NCBI GenBank assembly: GCA_016874775.1 | Contig: VGTJ01000001.1 | Span: forward strand, 1-40,886 | Source of the DNA: Deltaproteobacteria bacterium | Lineage (GTDB): Bacteria; Desulfobacterota; Binatia; Bin18 | Reading direction: 5' to 3' | Length of the DNA: 40,886 bases | In this document: positions 1 to 7,953 of the stretch, one piece after another | Numbering within the stretch: position 1 is the stretch's first letter | How the letters are laid out: each line of letters begins with the position of its first letter | Program-made: the position numbers and the translations under genes | Notes under the pieces: generated by a model | Databases searched by the model: none | Told to the model about the DNA's origin: nothing | The model's input: the letters and a program-made list of their open reading frames with translations, nothing else

Positions 1-1
1 C

Positions 2-100
2 AAAGGCCTACAGGTCTCCGACGATGAGTTTCAAGCGCTCAATATCAAACCCGGTAAGTTTCATGGCGATTGGAACTATACGCTTCTTCCTCGCTCTTAA
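2..100 (+). CDS. ISAzo13-type transposase, C-terminal fragment (runs off the window)
   Basis: Reading from base 2 gives 32 codons and a TAA at 98-100. The peptide contains LNIKPGKFHGDWNYTLLP. The FHGDWNY signature close to the C-terminus is what I remember from ISAzo13-family DDE transposases, which usually end in a very similar stretch. Only the tail is visible, so the catalytic residues and the left end of the element cannot be judged. The stop lies only 25 bp from the 3' end of the convergent PEP-CTERM gene, so the element's right end must fall within or very near 101-126. I saw no clear terminal repeat. The family call is from memory of one motif. Confidence 0.7.
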   Translation, partial: KGLQVSDDEFQALNIKPGKFHGDWNYTLLPRS

Positions 101-125
101 TCGGTAACTTAATTCTTGCCCATGC

Positions 126-929
126 CTAACAGACCGCTTTCCGTTGGAATCGCCGCTGGATCAACAACAGAAAGATCCCAGAGACGAACAGGCCGATGGT
201 CCCTGGCTCCGGAACCGCGGAGATGTCTTTGAGCAATGTGAGATCCGCGTTGCCGCCATTCGGAATAGTGAAATTGTGCTGAAAGGCAAACTGCAAATCC
301 CCAAGTCCCGTCGGGCTTCCAGAGTTATCCAGATTCGTTAGGCCTGAATCATTGAAACTATCGATGAGATCATCGAACAGCGCAATTTGGAAAGCTTGAC
401 CTGCCAACGAAGGACGGACGTTTGCGACCACGAGTCCATCTCCTTGAGTGATTCCAATCGCGTCGCCTGAGGCTTGCTGATCGAGCGAGGTGCCATCCAG
501 ATCGAAATCACTTAAAGAGAATAGCGAGATCGTCAACGGAGCGCCGCTGGTGTTGATGAGCGAAATATCTTCTCTAATCTGCGATGCCCCACTCCCATTC
601 GCTCCGCCATTCAGGGTGTACTCAAGGTCAACATCGAACCCCGTGCCATTATACGAGAGCGTGGCTGTATTCCCGCTGGTAGCAGCGGATGAGAGCGACA
701 ACGTATCGAGCGACGATTCTTGCGTATCACTGCTAGTTCGTAGCCAGAACCACTCGCGTGACAGGTGACTCACGCCATCGACGTTCCACGTGAACAACCC
801 ATCTTGGCTGTTGGTATCAATGGAGATCGATGAGTTGTTATCGATAACATCGAGGACGACAGCGACCGCTGGAGATGTGAAAGTCATGAAGGTTGAGAAC
901 GTCATTGCCAAGAGTACTTGTGTCCGCAT
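126..929 (-). CDS. PEP-CTERM sorting domain protein
   Basis: A 267-residue secreted protein. The N-terminus is a signal peptide (MRTQVLLAMTFSTFMTF, cleavage probably near AVA at 22-24). The body is beta-rich, low in Cys and rich in Asn, Gly and Ser. The C-terminus holds a textbook PEP-CTERM sorting signal: VPEP at about 238-241, a hydrophobic stretch GTIGLFVSGIFLLLI, then a basic end with RR. Such proteins are substrates of exosortases, which cleave near PEP and attach the protein at the cell surface or in extracellular polymer. The start is supported by GAAAGGAG upstream. No enzymatic domain is recognised; a structural or biofilm role is inference. The only exosortase in the window (35467-36406) appears inactive. 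Confidence 0.85.
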   Translation of the reverse strand: MRTQVLLAMTFSTFMTFTSPAVAVVLDVIDNNSSISIDTNSQDGLFTWNVDGVSHLSREWFWLRTSSDTQESSLDTLSLSSAATSGNTATLSYNGTGFDVDLEYTLNGGANGSGASQIREDISLINTSGAPLTISLFSLSDFDLDGTSLDQQASGDAIGITQGDGLVVANVRPSLAGQAFQIALFDDLIDSFNDSGLTNLDNSGSPTGLGDLQFAFQHNFTIPNGGNADLTLLKDISAVPEPGTIGLFVSGIFLLLIQRRFQRKAVC

Positions 930-1149
930 AGTTGAAGCTCCTTTCTTCTAACAAGAGGAAGAGGGTGAAATAAAAATGACGAAAGACCGGATGAAGAAGG
1001 AGGAGATAAGGATAAAGGAGGGCGGGAGAAAACACGCCGGAAGTTCCTGCACGTTTCTCCTGTCTCCCTTATCCGTTTTCTCTTATCCATTTCGCCCCGT
1101 CTTATATGCTGTCCCATGTCACAACGCAAGCTGTTCTAGGTATCAGTTA
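930..1149. repeat. Intergenic semi-palindromic repeat between the PEP-CTERM and propeller genes
   Basis: No gene is supported here. From about 996 to 1092 a purine-rich stretch made of GGATAAAGGAGG-like units is followed by a pyrimidine-rich stretch with TCTCCCTTATCC and TCTCTTATCC, its approximate reverse complement. The result is an imperfect inverted repeat around a 30-bp centre. This is the same style of simple-motif palindrome seen elsewhere in the window, for example 4652-4808, 28371-28435 and 30081-30186. Small reading frames crossing it have repetitive, low-complexity products and no ribosome site. Confidence 0.45.
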
Positions 1150-3468
1150 CTACTTCGCACATGGTCTCGCGACGAACGGAAACGTTGAGGTGGTGATGTC
1201 GATCGTCTTCAAGAACCGTATGAGTTTTGTCCGGTCCTTAGGATTGCTCAGGGTGTCCACGCCACCTGTGCCAGCACTGCGATGGGTGACGTTATTGAGC
1301 ACGCATTCTAGATCTGGGCACTGACCGTTATGCAGGTACGGTGCACCCACGAAGACTGACAACAGCGAAGGGATGTTGAACCCCAATACGCCGTTGGCCA
1401 CCAGAATCGGTGGATTCACTTGGGTCACACCAGCCGCTCTGACTTCGTTAAATGCGTTCGGATCAAACGTCCCTACATCACAGAGGAAATTCTTGAGTTG
1501 AGCGGCTTGAATCTCGGCGGCGTTTGGTGGCGGTGTGAAATCAACCTGGCTACTCGTCCAGTTCTGTCCACCATGACACTGCTGACAGTTGGCTGCTGCG
1601 AACAACTGCCGTCCTGGCGACTCCTCTTGTCCACGGAGAGGAGAAATAGGAGCACGGATGCCAAACGCAATGTATGAACAGAGGGCATCGAGATCAGCGC
1701 TCCGTCCTGTCGTGGAGGTTGGGGTCAGGTTGACGACTGCTTGCCCATCCGCAATCAACCCTTGCCCGCCGGAGACATTGCGGATGTTCAATTCGAAATC
1801 TTGGCATTCATCGCGCACCGCAGACCAGTTGAGCACCCGTTGCTTGAAGTTGGGCAGTAGTGGCCCACCAAACGCATTGAGAAAGGTTGGGCTTTGGGGG
1901 TGCTCGTAGGTGCTTTCCATCGAGATCGTCTGGCGTGGTCCATCACCGAACATCCAGGTGACACCGTCCATGAGGCCATTGGGATGACAGCCGTAACACG
2001 ATCCCCAGCCGAAGTCGGACATGCGTCCAGCTGGAGGGAGGGAGCGTTCTTCGGTGCCTGTTGGACCTATGGCGGTGTTAAACAACTGATGCCCTCGGCT
2101 TACGATTGCGGCGAGCGAACCTGGGGTCGGGAGATCCGTCGATAAAATCCGCGCCAGCGTTTTGTATTTGCTTGGATCAGTGCCAGCAATATCGACGACC
2201 GCGACATCACGTGTGATCAGACTCATCACGTACGCACGGGTATCGGTGGAGTTGATCACAATACCACGCGGATTTTTGCTACCGATCGTGTCATTGGGAT
2301 CTGGTTGAGTGATCTCGTGGGGATCTTTTAGCTCGATGCGAATGATATTCGCTGGCGAGTTGATGGTAGGGTCACCACTGCCATTGAGTTCCACTCTCAG
2401 CAGTCGGTTGGTTGCTGCGAGAGGGATAAAGCCTTCACTTTTACTTTTCTTGAAGGCAATCGCCAAAGGATTGGTATTGAATAAGCGTTTACCTACCGGC
2501 TCACCCCCAACACCGACATTCATGTTCAAGAACGCTGCCTGCACTTCGGCGAGGGCATTGATGTCGATCGACGACAAACAACTCTGCACGTTGACATTGA
2601 AGCGAGCGTTCCCGTCTGGTGATGAACAGGTGCCTGGCACATAGGCACGATGGCCCCTGATGACGATACTTTGGAGTAGGTTTGGAAAACCGGAAGTTGG
2701 AACCAGCGTATTATCCGGGTTGGCAGGGTCCGCCACAGGAATACGTTGCAACACACTCCCACGTGAGGAGAACCCCATCAGCGCTGGGTTCAGCTTAATG
2801 GTGGTCGCGACACGGTCGTGCTTTGTATCAATCACCACAACCCGCCCTTCTTTACTGTCATCCAGACCTTCAGTCGCAGGAGAGTTGCCTTCGCGAAGCT
2901 GGGCGAGGAATAATGTCACGAACACCGTCTTGCCGTCTTCGCTAATAGCGATGGCTCTGGGTTTTGAGCCAACGCGTTTGATCGTTCTGATGACTTTGTC
3001 GTCACTGGTCCGAATGACCGAGACATAGTCAGATGAGAAGTTGGCAATATAGACTTTCTCACCGTTCGGGGTTACTGCACATCCCCACGGTTCAGTGCCG
3101 ACCTGCACAGTCGTGATGACCTGATATGTCTGCGCGTTGATGACTGTGACTGTATTGCTGCCATGATTGGTGACGTAGGCTTTTTTATTGTCCGGGGTAA
3201 GCGCGACACACACCGGATCATCGCCTACCGGAATTTCAGCGACTTTCTGATTTTTGTCATTCCATACGTCATGCACGGTGACGGTATCGTTTACCACCGG
3301 CTCGATAAGATCAACGTTTGGGTTGACCGCCCAAACGTATTTATCGTCGCTCGTCAGTGCGATCGGGCTTGAGTTGGTCGGCAGGGCAAACGATACGCCG
3401 CTCGGAGTATGCGCTCCTAAAACTAAAAGGAACGCCGTACAGGAAAAAATTGTTCGTACATACCGCAT
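1150..3468 (-). CDS. Secreted YVTN beta-propeller / di-heme cytochrome c protein
   Basis: A 772-residue protein. I place the start at the ATG ending at 3468 because AAAGGAGG lies seven bases upstream and the signal peptide (MRYVRTIFSCTAFLLVLG) begins there; an upstream start at 3516 would add 16 polar residues. Residues about 30-200 carry YVTN-type propeller repeats (AYVTNHGSNTVTVINA, VYIANFSSDYVSVI), with more blades at about 265-440. Two c-type heme sites follow, CYGCH at about 491-495 and CQQCH at 628-632, and near the end an APYLHNG motif typical of di-heme peroxidase/MauG-like cytochromes. This predicts periplasmic electron transfer or oxidation; the substrate is unknown. The small gene at 3672-3944 lies upstream, and the promoter with 11-bp repeats at 3956-4021 probably drives both. 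A shortened copy is at 9143-9622. Confidence 0.85.
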   Translation of the reverse strand: MRYVRTIFSCTAFLLVLGAHTPSGVSFALPTNSSPIALTSDDKYVWAVNPNVDLIEPVVNDTVTVHDVWNDKNQKVAEIPVGDDPVCVALTPDNKKAYVTNHGSNTVTVINAQTYQVITTVQVGTEPWGCAVTPNGEKVYIANFSSDYVSVIRTSDDKVIRTIKRVGSKPRAIAISEDGKTVFVTLFLAQLREGNSPATEGLDDSKEGRVVVIDTKHDRVATTIKLNPALMGFSSRGSVLQRIPVADPANPDNTLVPTSGFPNLLQSIVIRGHRAYVPGTCSSPDGNARFNVNVQSCLSSIDINALAEVQAAFLNMNVGVGGEPVGKRLFNTNPLAIAFKKSKSEGFIPLAATNRLLRVELNGSGDPTINSPANIIRIELKDPHEITQPDPNDTIGSKNPRGIVINSTDTRAYVMSLITRDVAVVDIAGTDPSKYKTLARILSTDLPTPGSLAAIVSRGHQLFNTAIGPTGTEERSLPPAGRMSDFGWGSCYGCHPNGLMDGVTWMFGDGPRQTISMESTYEHPQSPTFLNAFGGPLLPNFKQRVLNWSAVRDECQDFELNIRNVSGGQGLIADGQAVVNLTPTSTTGRSADLDALCSYIAFGIRAPISPLRGQEESPGRQLFAAANCQQCHGGQNWTSSQVDFTPPPNAAEIQAAQLKNFLCDVGTFDPNAFNEVRAAGVTQVNPPILVANGVLGFNIPSLLSVFVGAPYLHNGQCPDLECVLNNVTHRSAGTGGVDTLSNPKDRTKLIRFLKTIDITTSTFPFVARPCAK

Positions 3469-3671
3469 GAGAAGTCCTCCTTTGCTGTTGATTGCGGTGT
3501 CATTCGTTGACGTCATTTCTTGCCGTAGTGATGATATGATGATGTAAAAAGCGGAAAAGCTGCAGAAGAGAGAAGGAAGTTTTCGGGCAAAGTTGCCCTA
3601 CAGGTAATTCCTCAGAGTCTGCTGCTTTTATCGGGCCTCACCTCGGGTTATTAGCGGGCGTGTCTGCCCTC

Positions 3672-3944
3672 TTATGAGGGGTCTTCCTTTCCTTGTTTTT
3701 CACCGAGCATTTGTGCAATAAAGGACCAGAGTTCTTGCAGCGAGCGGAAGTGAGAGCTGTGGCCTGACGCCACATGTTCGACGCGGCCAGCGACTCGCCG
3801 CTGGTGCATGTCGGTGGTTGTCGTGAACTGGACAACAAACGCCCGGTCAGTGGGGAGTGAGGCCTGCTGCGATTTCGCTCGGTGCGTCACAAGCTGTATT
3901 TCACCCATTGCGATAGTACAGTGTAATCGAACTCCGGTGACCAT
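3672..3944 (-). CDS. Small conserved protein, copy 1 (RAFVVQF...GRVEHVASG family)
   Basis: A 90-residue protein from the 3944 start, or 78 from an in-frame ATG at 3908. Neither start has a Shine-Dalgarno. The proposed promoter places transcription at about 3949, so 3944 would be almost leaderless while 3908 gives a 40-base leader and a length close to the paralogue. The core, TDRAFVVQFTTTTD, then GRVEHVASGH, then SLQELWSFIAQML, aligns with the product of 9619-9840. I know of no described domain for this pattern. No signal peptide or membrane segment is visible. In both copies the gene sits directly upstream of a YVTN propeller gene, which suggests a role in making or controlling the propeller protein (inference). 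Confidence 0.65.
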   Translation of the reverse strand: MVTGVRLHCTIAMGEIQLVTHRAKSQQASLPTDRAFVVQFTTTTDMHQRRVAGRVEHVASGHSSHFRSLQELWSFIAQMLGEKQGKEDPS

Positions 3945-3955
3945 TCACAAAGCAA

Positions 3956-4021
3956 ACAATAGGCTACGGATCGGCAGAAGTCATAAAGAAACGGTAAAGT
4001 TTCGGTAAATTTTTGGTAAAG
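3956..4021 (-). promoter_or_regulatory. Four-repeat 11-bp operator and promoter, site A
   Basis: On the plus strand, GAAGTC at 3977 is followed by TAAA cores at 3984, 3995, 4006 and 4017, an exact 11-bp period. Read on the minus strand, the repeats run into TATGAC (3985-3980), an 18-bp spacer and TATTGT (3961-3956), a plausible promoter firing toward the small-protein/propeller genes. The far edge lies 40 bp before the regulator start at 4062, so autoregulation is possible. The same layout recurs at 8985-9050 and 9904-9970. Direct repeats at 11 bp overlapping the -35 are the hallmark of PhoB/OmpR winged-helix activators. Confidence 0.7.
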
Positions 4022-4061
4022 CGGCCCCAGAGTGGCATGAATGAAGAGCGAGGAAAGAAGT

Positions 4062-7000
4062 ATGGCAGCGGAGGTACTCTCATTCGGACCCTTTCGTTGT
4101 GATCCCCGCAACGCGCTTATGTGGCGGGACGAGCAGACGGTGAGTTTGCCGCCGAAGGCGCTCGAGGTGTTACTGTATTTGTTGCGTCACCCTGGCCAGT
4201 TGGTCAACAAAGAAGAGTTACTCAAAACCATCTGGGCAGAGACGTATGTCGGTGATGCGGTGCTGAAAGTCGCAATTGGCGAAATTCGTAAAGCATTGGC
4301 TGATGATCCCAAGAAGCCACAATTTGTCGAAACCGTGCATCGTCGCGGATATCGCAGGCTTGCTCCGTTGCGTGCGGCTTCGCCCGCTCAGGAGTCGGGG
4401 GTGAGGAGTCAGGAGCCGGTCAGAACGGCACAGAATGACGTTGACCGTTATCGTGATCATACCGTAGTTCTTCCAACCCCTGACCCTCGACCTCTGTCCC
4501 CTGTCCTCGTTGGTCGCGAAGCCGAACTGGCGCAACTGCACGCAGTATGGGCCAAGGCGCTCAGCGGGCACCGCCAGGTTGTGTTTGTCACCGGTGAGCC
4601 GGGAATCGGCAAGACCACGCTCATTGAAGCGTTTTTGTCTGAAGCCTCACAGGGGGTTAGGGGCTGGGGGCTAGGGGCTGGCGAGGACGAAGCGCGAAGA
4701 GCAGAAAGCAAAAGGCAAAACGTAAAAATTTGTGATACTCAGCCCTTAGCCCCCGGCCTTCAGTTTTTACCTTCCCTACCAGCCCCAAGTCCCCAGCCCC
4801 TAGCCCCTCAGCTGTGGATTGCACGGGGGCAATGTGTTGAGCACTACGGCGTTGGCGAGGCATACTTGCCGATACTCGAAGCGCTCGGGGATTTAAGTCG
4901 CCGGTCACAAAAAGAACAAATAGTGAAATGGCTGATGCAATATGCGCCGACGTGGTTGGCGCAACTCCCGGCATTGACGAACCTCTCAGAGCGCGAACGC
5001 CTGCATGACGACATTCTTGGCGCTACGCCCGAGCGCATGTTACGCGAAGGTGCAGAAGCGTTTGCTGCGGTGACCCAAGAAATTCCGCTCATTCTCGTCT
5101 TAGAAGATCTCCACTGGGGCGACTATGCCACATTGGATTTATTGGCAGCGCTTGCCCGTCGTCGTGAAGCGGCACGATTGTTAGTCCTTGGTACTTACCG
5201 ACCGGTTGAGGTCATCGTCAGTGAGCATCCCTTGAAAAACCTGAAACACGACCTCAAAAGGCAGGGACAGTGTGAAGAGCTGGCCTTAGCGCTACTGACG
5301 CCAATCGAGGTTGTGACGTATCTCGCGCGTCGTTTTCCTAAAAGTGCCTTTCCCGAGCGGGTTGCTGACCTGCTCCATCAACGCACCGACGGCAATCCAC
5401 TCTTTTTGACGAATGTGGTGGAAGATCTCATCGAGCAGGGAGTATTCCGCCGGCAGGATGGGCAGTGGGAATTGTATGGGACGACAGCGCAAGTTGCTGT
5501 AGGCATACCCGAGAATACGCGGCGAATGATTGAGCGACAGATCGAGCGGCTGACGCCAGATGAGCAGCAGATAGTAGAAGCGGCCAGTGTGATAGGCAGG
5601 GAATTTCCGGCGGCTGCGGTAGATGCCGCGCTCGCCGCGTCGGACGGGACGAGTGAAGAGCGGTGCGAACAACTGGCGCGTCAGCAGCGTTTTTTGCAAG
5701 TGCGGGAACCACGAACGTGGCCTGATGGAACAATAACAGGTAGTTATGCGTTTACGCACGCCCTCTATCAGAGGATTCTGGTGCAACGTATACCCCCGGT
5801 GCGGAGACTGCGTCTCCATCAGCGGATTGGCGAGCGCTTGGAAACAGCCTATGGCGCACAGGTCGATACGATTGCTGCTGAGTTAGCCATTCACTTTGAA
5901 CAGGCACGAGACTATGACCGTGCACTCCGCTATCTGCAGCAGGCAGCTGAAAATGCTGTCCGTCGTCACGCATATCGTGTGGCGCTGCGCTACCTCGATA
6001 GAGGATTACAGTTATTACCCCATCTTTCCGAGACTCCTGAGCGTACACGGCACGAGCTACGGCTGCAGGCGACGTTGGGACCAACGCTGATGGCAGTCAA
6101 AGGGACTGCAGCGCCGGAAGTCGAACAGGCGTATCTGCGGGCCCGGGAACTGTGTCATCAGACCGAAGAGACCAGCACTCTTTTTCCGATCCTCCGAGGC
6201 CTTTTTGCTTCAGTCGTCATGCAAGGGAAGCTGGCCACTGGCCGGGAATATGCTGAACAGTTGCTACACCTCGCGCAGAACCGTGATGACTCCGCATTGC
6301 TTCTACAAGCACGCTACGCGTTGGGAATGACGCACTATCGACAAGGGCAGTTTGTCACCGCTCGAACCCACTTGGAAAAATGCCTCACCCTGTATGATTC
6401 GCGGCAGCATCTTTCTTATACCCTGCCCTACGGCGGTGCTGATCCAGGGGTTGGTGCACACTGTTTTCTGGCCTGGACGCTCTGGTATCTCGGCTATGCA
6501 GACCAGGCGCTTGCCCACGGGCGTGCAGCAACGACGTTGGCACAGTCGCTGGCTCATCCCTATAGCCAGGCATTCGCCCGCAATTTTGTCGCGTGGGTCC
6601 ATAAACTCCGTGGCGAGCCGGTTGCTACGCAAACCAACGCCGACGCCGCCATTGCTATTGCTGCAGAATATGAATACTCACAGATGGTCACATTGGGAAC
6701 GGTTTTACGCGGCTGGGCGCTCGGTGCCCAAGGGTACACAGACGACGGTTTGTCTGAACTGCAGCGCGGCATAGAGGCGTGGCGGGCGACTGGAACTGAA
6801 GGTGGCCGCCCCTATTTTCTGGCGTTACTCGCGGATGCATACGGAAAGGCCGCGCGGGTTGTCGAGAGTCTCTCCCTTGTGGACGAAGCTATAGCCGCGG
6901 TCGATAAGAACGAAGAACAGGTGCACGCTGCCTATGTCTATCTCCTCAAGGGACGTTTTCTCCTCACACAGCTTCCAACCCCGACCTCCAAGGTGAAGCT

Positions 7001-7076
7001 GAAGCGTGTTTTCGCCATGCGTTACAAGTCGCGCGACGCCAGAAGGCCAAGGCGATGGAGTTACGGGCAACCGTGA
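4062..7076 (+). CDS. Winged-helix / AAA ATPase / TPR transcriptional regulator (3' end frameshifted)
   Basis: I start at the ATG at 4062, preceded by GAGGAAAG, rather than 4041. Residues about 5-102 form an OmpR/CadC-type winged helix, ending in VETVHRRGYRRLAPL. A linker leads to an AAA/NACHT-like ATPase: GREAEL, Walker A GEPGIGKTT at 178-186, and Walker B LILVLED at about 343-349. The C-terminal half is helical, TPR-like repeats. This is the architecture of large one-component regulators with an N-terminal DNA-binding domain. Two oddities stand out. Residues about 197-249, between Walker A and LWIARGQC, are encoded by a palindromic element. The last 28 residues are out of frame; the normal C-terminus continues in another frame to 7216. 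The regulator lies beside site A and may bind all three repeat sites. Confidence 0.85.
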   Translation: MAAEVLSFGPFRCDPRNALMWRDEQTVSLPPKALEVLLYLLRHPGQLVNKEELLKTIWAETYVGDAVLKVAIGEIRKALADDPKKPQFVETVHRRGYRRLAPLRAASPAQESGVRSQEPVRTAQNDVDRYRDHTVVLPTPDPRPLSPVLVGREAELAQLHAVWAKALSGHRQVVFVTGEPGIGKTTLIEAFLSEASQGVRGWGLGAGEDEARRAESKRQNVKICDTQPLAPGLQFLPSLPAPSPQPLAPQLWIARGQCVEHYGVGEAYLPILEALGDLSRRSQKEQIVKWLMQYAPTWLAQLPALTNLSERERLHDDILGATPERMLREGAEAFAAVTQEIPLILVLEDLHWGDYATLDLLAALARRREAARLLVLGTYRPVEVIVSEHPLKNLKHDLKRQGQCEELALALLTPIEVVTYLARRFPKSAFPERVADLLHQRTDGNPLFLTNVVEDLIEQGVFRRQDGQWELYGTTAQVAVGIPENTRRMIERQIERLTPDEQQIVEAASVIGREFPAAAVDAALAASDGTSEERCEQLARQQRFLQVREPRTWPDGTITGSYAFTHALYQRILVQRIPPVRRLRLHQRIGERLETAYGAQVDTIAAELAIHFEQARDYDRALRYLQQAAENAVRRHAYRVALRYLDRGLQLLPHLSETPERTRHELRLQATLGPTLMAVKGTAAPEVEQAYLRARELCHQTEETSTLFPILRGLFASVVMQGKLATGREYAEQLLHLAQNRDDSALLLQARYALGMTHYRQGQFVTARTHLEKCLTLYDSRQHLSYTLPYGGADPGVGAHCFLAWTLWYLGYADQALAHGRAATTLAQSLAHPYSQAFARNFVAWVHKLRGEPVATQTNADAAIAIAAEYEYSQMVTLGTVLRGWALGAQGYTDDGLSELQRGIEAWRATGTEGGRPYFLALLADAYGKAARVVESLSLVDEAIAAVDKNEEQVHAAYVYLLKGRFLLTQLPTPTSKVKLKRVFAMRYKSRDARRPRRWSYGQP
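4652..4808. repeat. Palindromic G/C-run element inserted in frame in the regulator gene
   Basis: Arms at 4652-4681 and 4779-4808 are inverted copies, 26 of 30 bases matching, built from GGGGCT and GGGGCTAG units. Between them is an A-rich segment (GAGCAGAAAGCAAAAGGCAA). The element is read through in frame and adds about 53 residues (VRGWGLGAGEDEARR... to ...PSPQPLAP) between the Walker A helix and the conserved LWIARGQC strand. Related G/C-run tracts lie at about 4388-4510 (in the linker before the ATPase) and 32890-32922 (intergenic). It resembles a non-autonomous palindromic repeat, not a coding domain. Confidence 0.65.
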
Positions 7077-7216
7077 GCCTCGGCCAGCTCTGGGCTCACA
7101 ACGGTAAACAACGTGAGGCGCGACAGATGCTCGCCAAGATTTACCGCTGGTTTACTGAGGCACATGCGACGGCTGATCTCCGCGAGGCGCAGGAATTGCT
7201 CGATCAATGGTCATGA
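6972..7216 (+). pseudogene. Out-of-frame C-terminus of the AAA/TPR regulator
   Basis: From about 6995 a different frame reads EAEACFRHALQVARRQKAKA, then MELRATVSLGQLW, GKQREARQMLAKIYRWFTE and ADLREAQELLDQWS, stopping with TGA at 7214-7216. That is the expected C-terminal TPR of this regulator family, so the frame was lost between about 6972 and 6994. The shift from codon phase 0 to 2 is most simply a missing base, perhaps in the CCCC run at 6979-6982. It may be a real mutation or an assembly error. If real, the protein loses about 74 residues and gains 28 unrelated, basic ones. Confidence 0.75.
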
Positions 7217-7274
7217 ACTGCGCTGTACGCAACAATGGGCGGTTCCCGTGTTCGTAACAGAGAGTTTGCGAGTT

Positions 7275-7730
7275 TCAAGCTGCGGATTTGATGCGCCGTG
7301 GTTTTAACACGGCATGACCAGTCGGGCGGGCAACGTGGAGCAGTGGGGCCTGCTGCCAACGACGAAGCCCGCGACGAATATAGTTTGGTTCCAAACCTAA
7401 GGCCACACAAATGTTGACAAAGGCAAAGGGCCAGGATGCGTTATTGCTCTCGAACCACCGCTCAGCTTCATGTGCGAGCCGTCGCTCCCGTCGGCTCTTG
7501 GTCGCGAATTGTTTTTGCCAACAGGTGAGCGCGTCCTCAAGCACGGCGCGCATTAAAGCCTGGACGCCGTGCATCGATGCAGGTGTTGAACCGAGATGGT
7601 AAAACTGTTCAGGTAATACCGCCACTGGTGAGAAAGTGTGTGGTCCAGTTTGCCAAGTGCTTGATAGCGCAGACAATGGACGAGTGAGGGCGTGCGGGCG
7701 AGTCACCTGGTCATAGCAAAGTGTTGTCAT
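7275..7730 (-). CDS. Conserved 151-aa protein, possible helix-turn-helix
   Basis: The start has AAGGAG six bases upstream. Residues about 58-130 form a charged, helical domain: ALMRAVLEDALTCWQKQF, RLAHEAERWFE, WPFAFVNICVALGLEP, NYIRRGLRRW. The last two segments look like a helix-turn-helix, with a small helix, a GL turn and a basic recognition-like helix. I recall similar uncharacterised proteins of this length from uncultured proteobacteria but no named function. No signal peptide or membrane segment is present. It is the last gene of a minus-strand run with the sigma factor (7950-8945) and the tiny membrane protein (7783-7953), 52 bp downstream of the latter. A role with the sigma factor is inference. 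Confidence 0.7.
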   Translation of the reverse strand: MTTLCYDQVTRPHALTRPLSALSSTWQTGPHTFSPVAVLPEQFYHLGSTPASMHGVQALMRAVLEDALTCWQKQFATKSRRERRLAHEAERWFESNNASWPFAFVNICVALGLEPNYIRRGLRRWQQAPLLHVARPTGHAVLKPRRIKSAA

Positions 7731-7782
7731 ACACTACTCCTTCTTTATGATCGCGTAGCGTAATACGCGAACTGTTCACCGT

Positions 7783-7953
7783 TTACAGTGTGCGCAATGC
7801 GCACCAAAAGAGTAATCCTGACAGCAGGAAGCTGCCGATGATAACTGTCATTTCTGCTTTGCGCTCTTGGGTCCAATACGCCTGCCAAGCCACTTTGCGG
7901 GTATAGAAGAATCGGTGCAGCACATGTCCGCAGGGCGTCGAGTGCGTTTTCAT
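7783..7953 (-). CDS. 56-aa single-pass membrane protein overlapping the sigma-factor stop
   Basis: The ATG ends at 7953 and shares ATGA with the TGA of the sigma-factor gene, a four-base overlap that suggests translational coupling. AGGAGGAAGG lies just upstream. The product begins with a polar, Cys- and His-containing part (MKTHSTPCGHVLHRFFY), then a helical basic part (TRKVAWQAYWTQERKAEM). One hydrophobic segment (TVIIGSFLLSGLLFWCAL) follows, and it ends RTL. It is probably anchored in the inner membrane with a cytoplasmic N-terminus. A small membrane partner encoded with a sigma factor recalls an anti-sigma arrangement, but it is far too short for known anti-sigma domains; the function is unknown. 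Confidence 0.7.
   Translation of the reverse strand: MKTHSTPCGHVLHRFFYTRKVAWQAYWTQERKAEMTVIIGSFLLSGLLFWCALRTL

Noticed and set aside
3984-4020. AT-rich repeats as a replication origin or iteron array
   Set aside because: The same four-repeat unit recurs at three promoters with fixed distance to -10 boxes, and no replication protein gene is near; an operator fits better.
5292-5819. 175-residue open frame on the minus strand
   Set aside because: It lies antisense within the AAA/TPR regulator coding sequence; repetitive Arg/His/Ser-rich product typical of a shadow.
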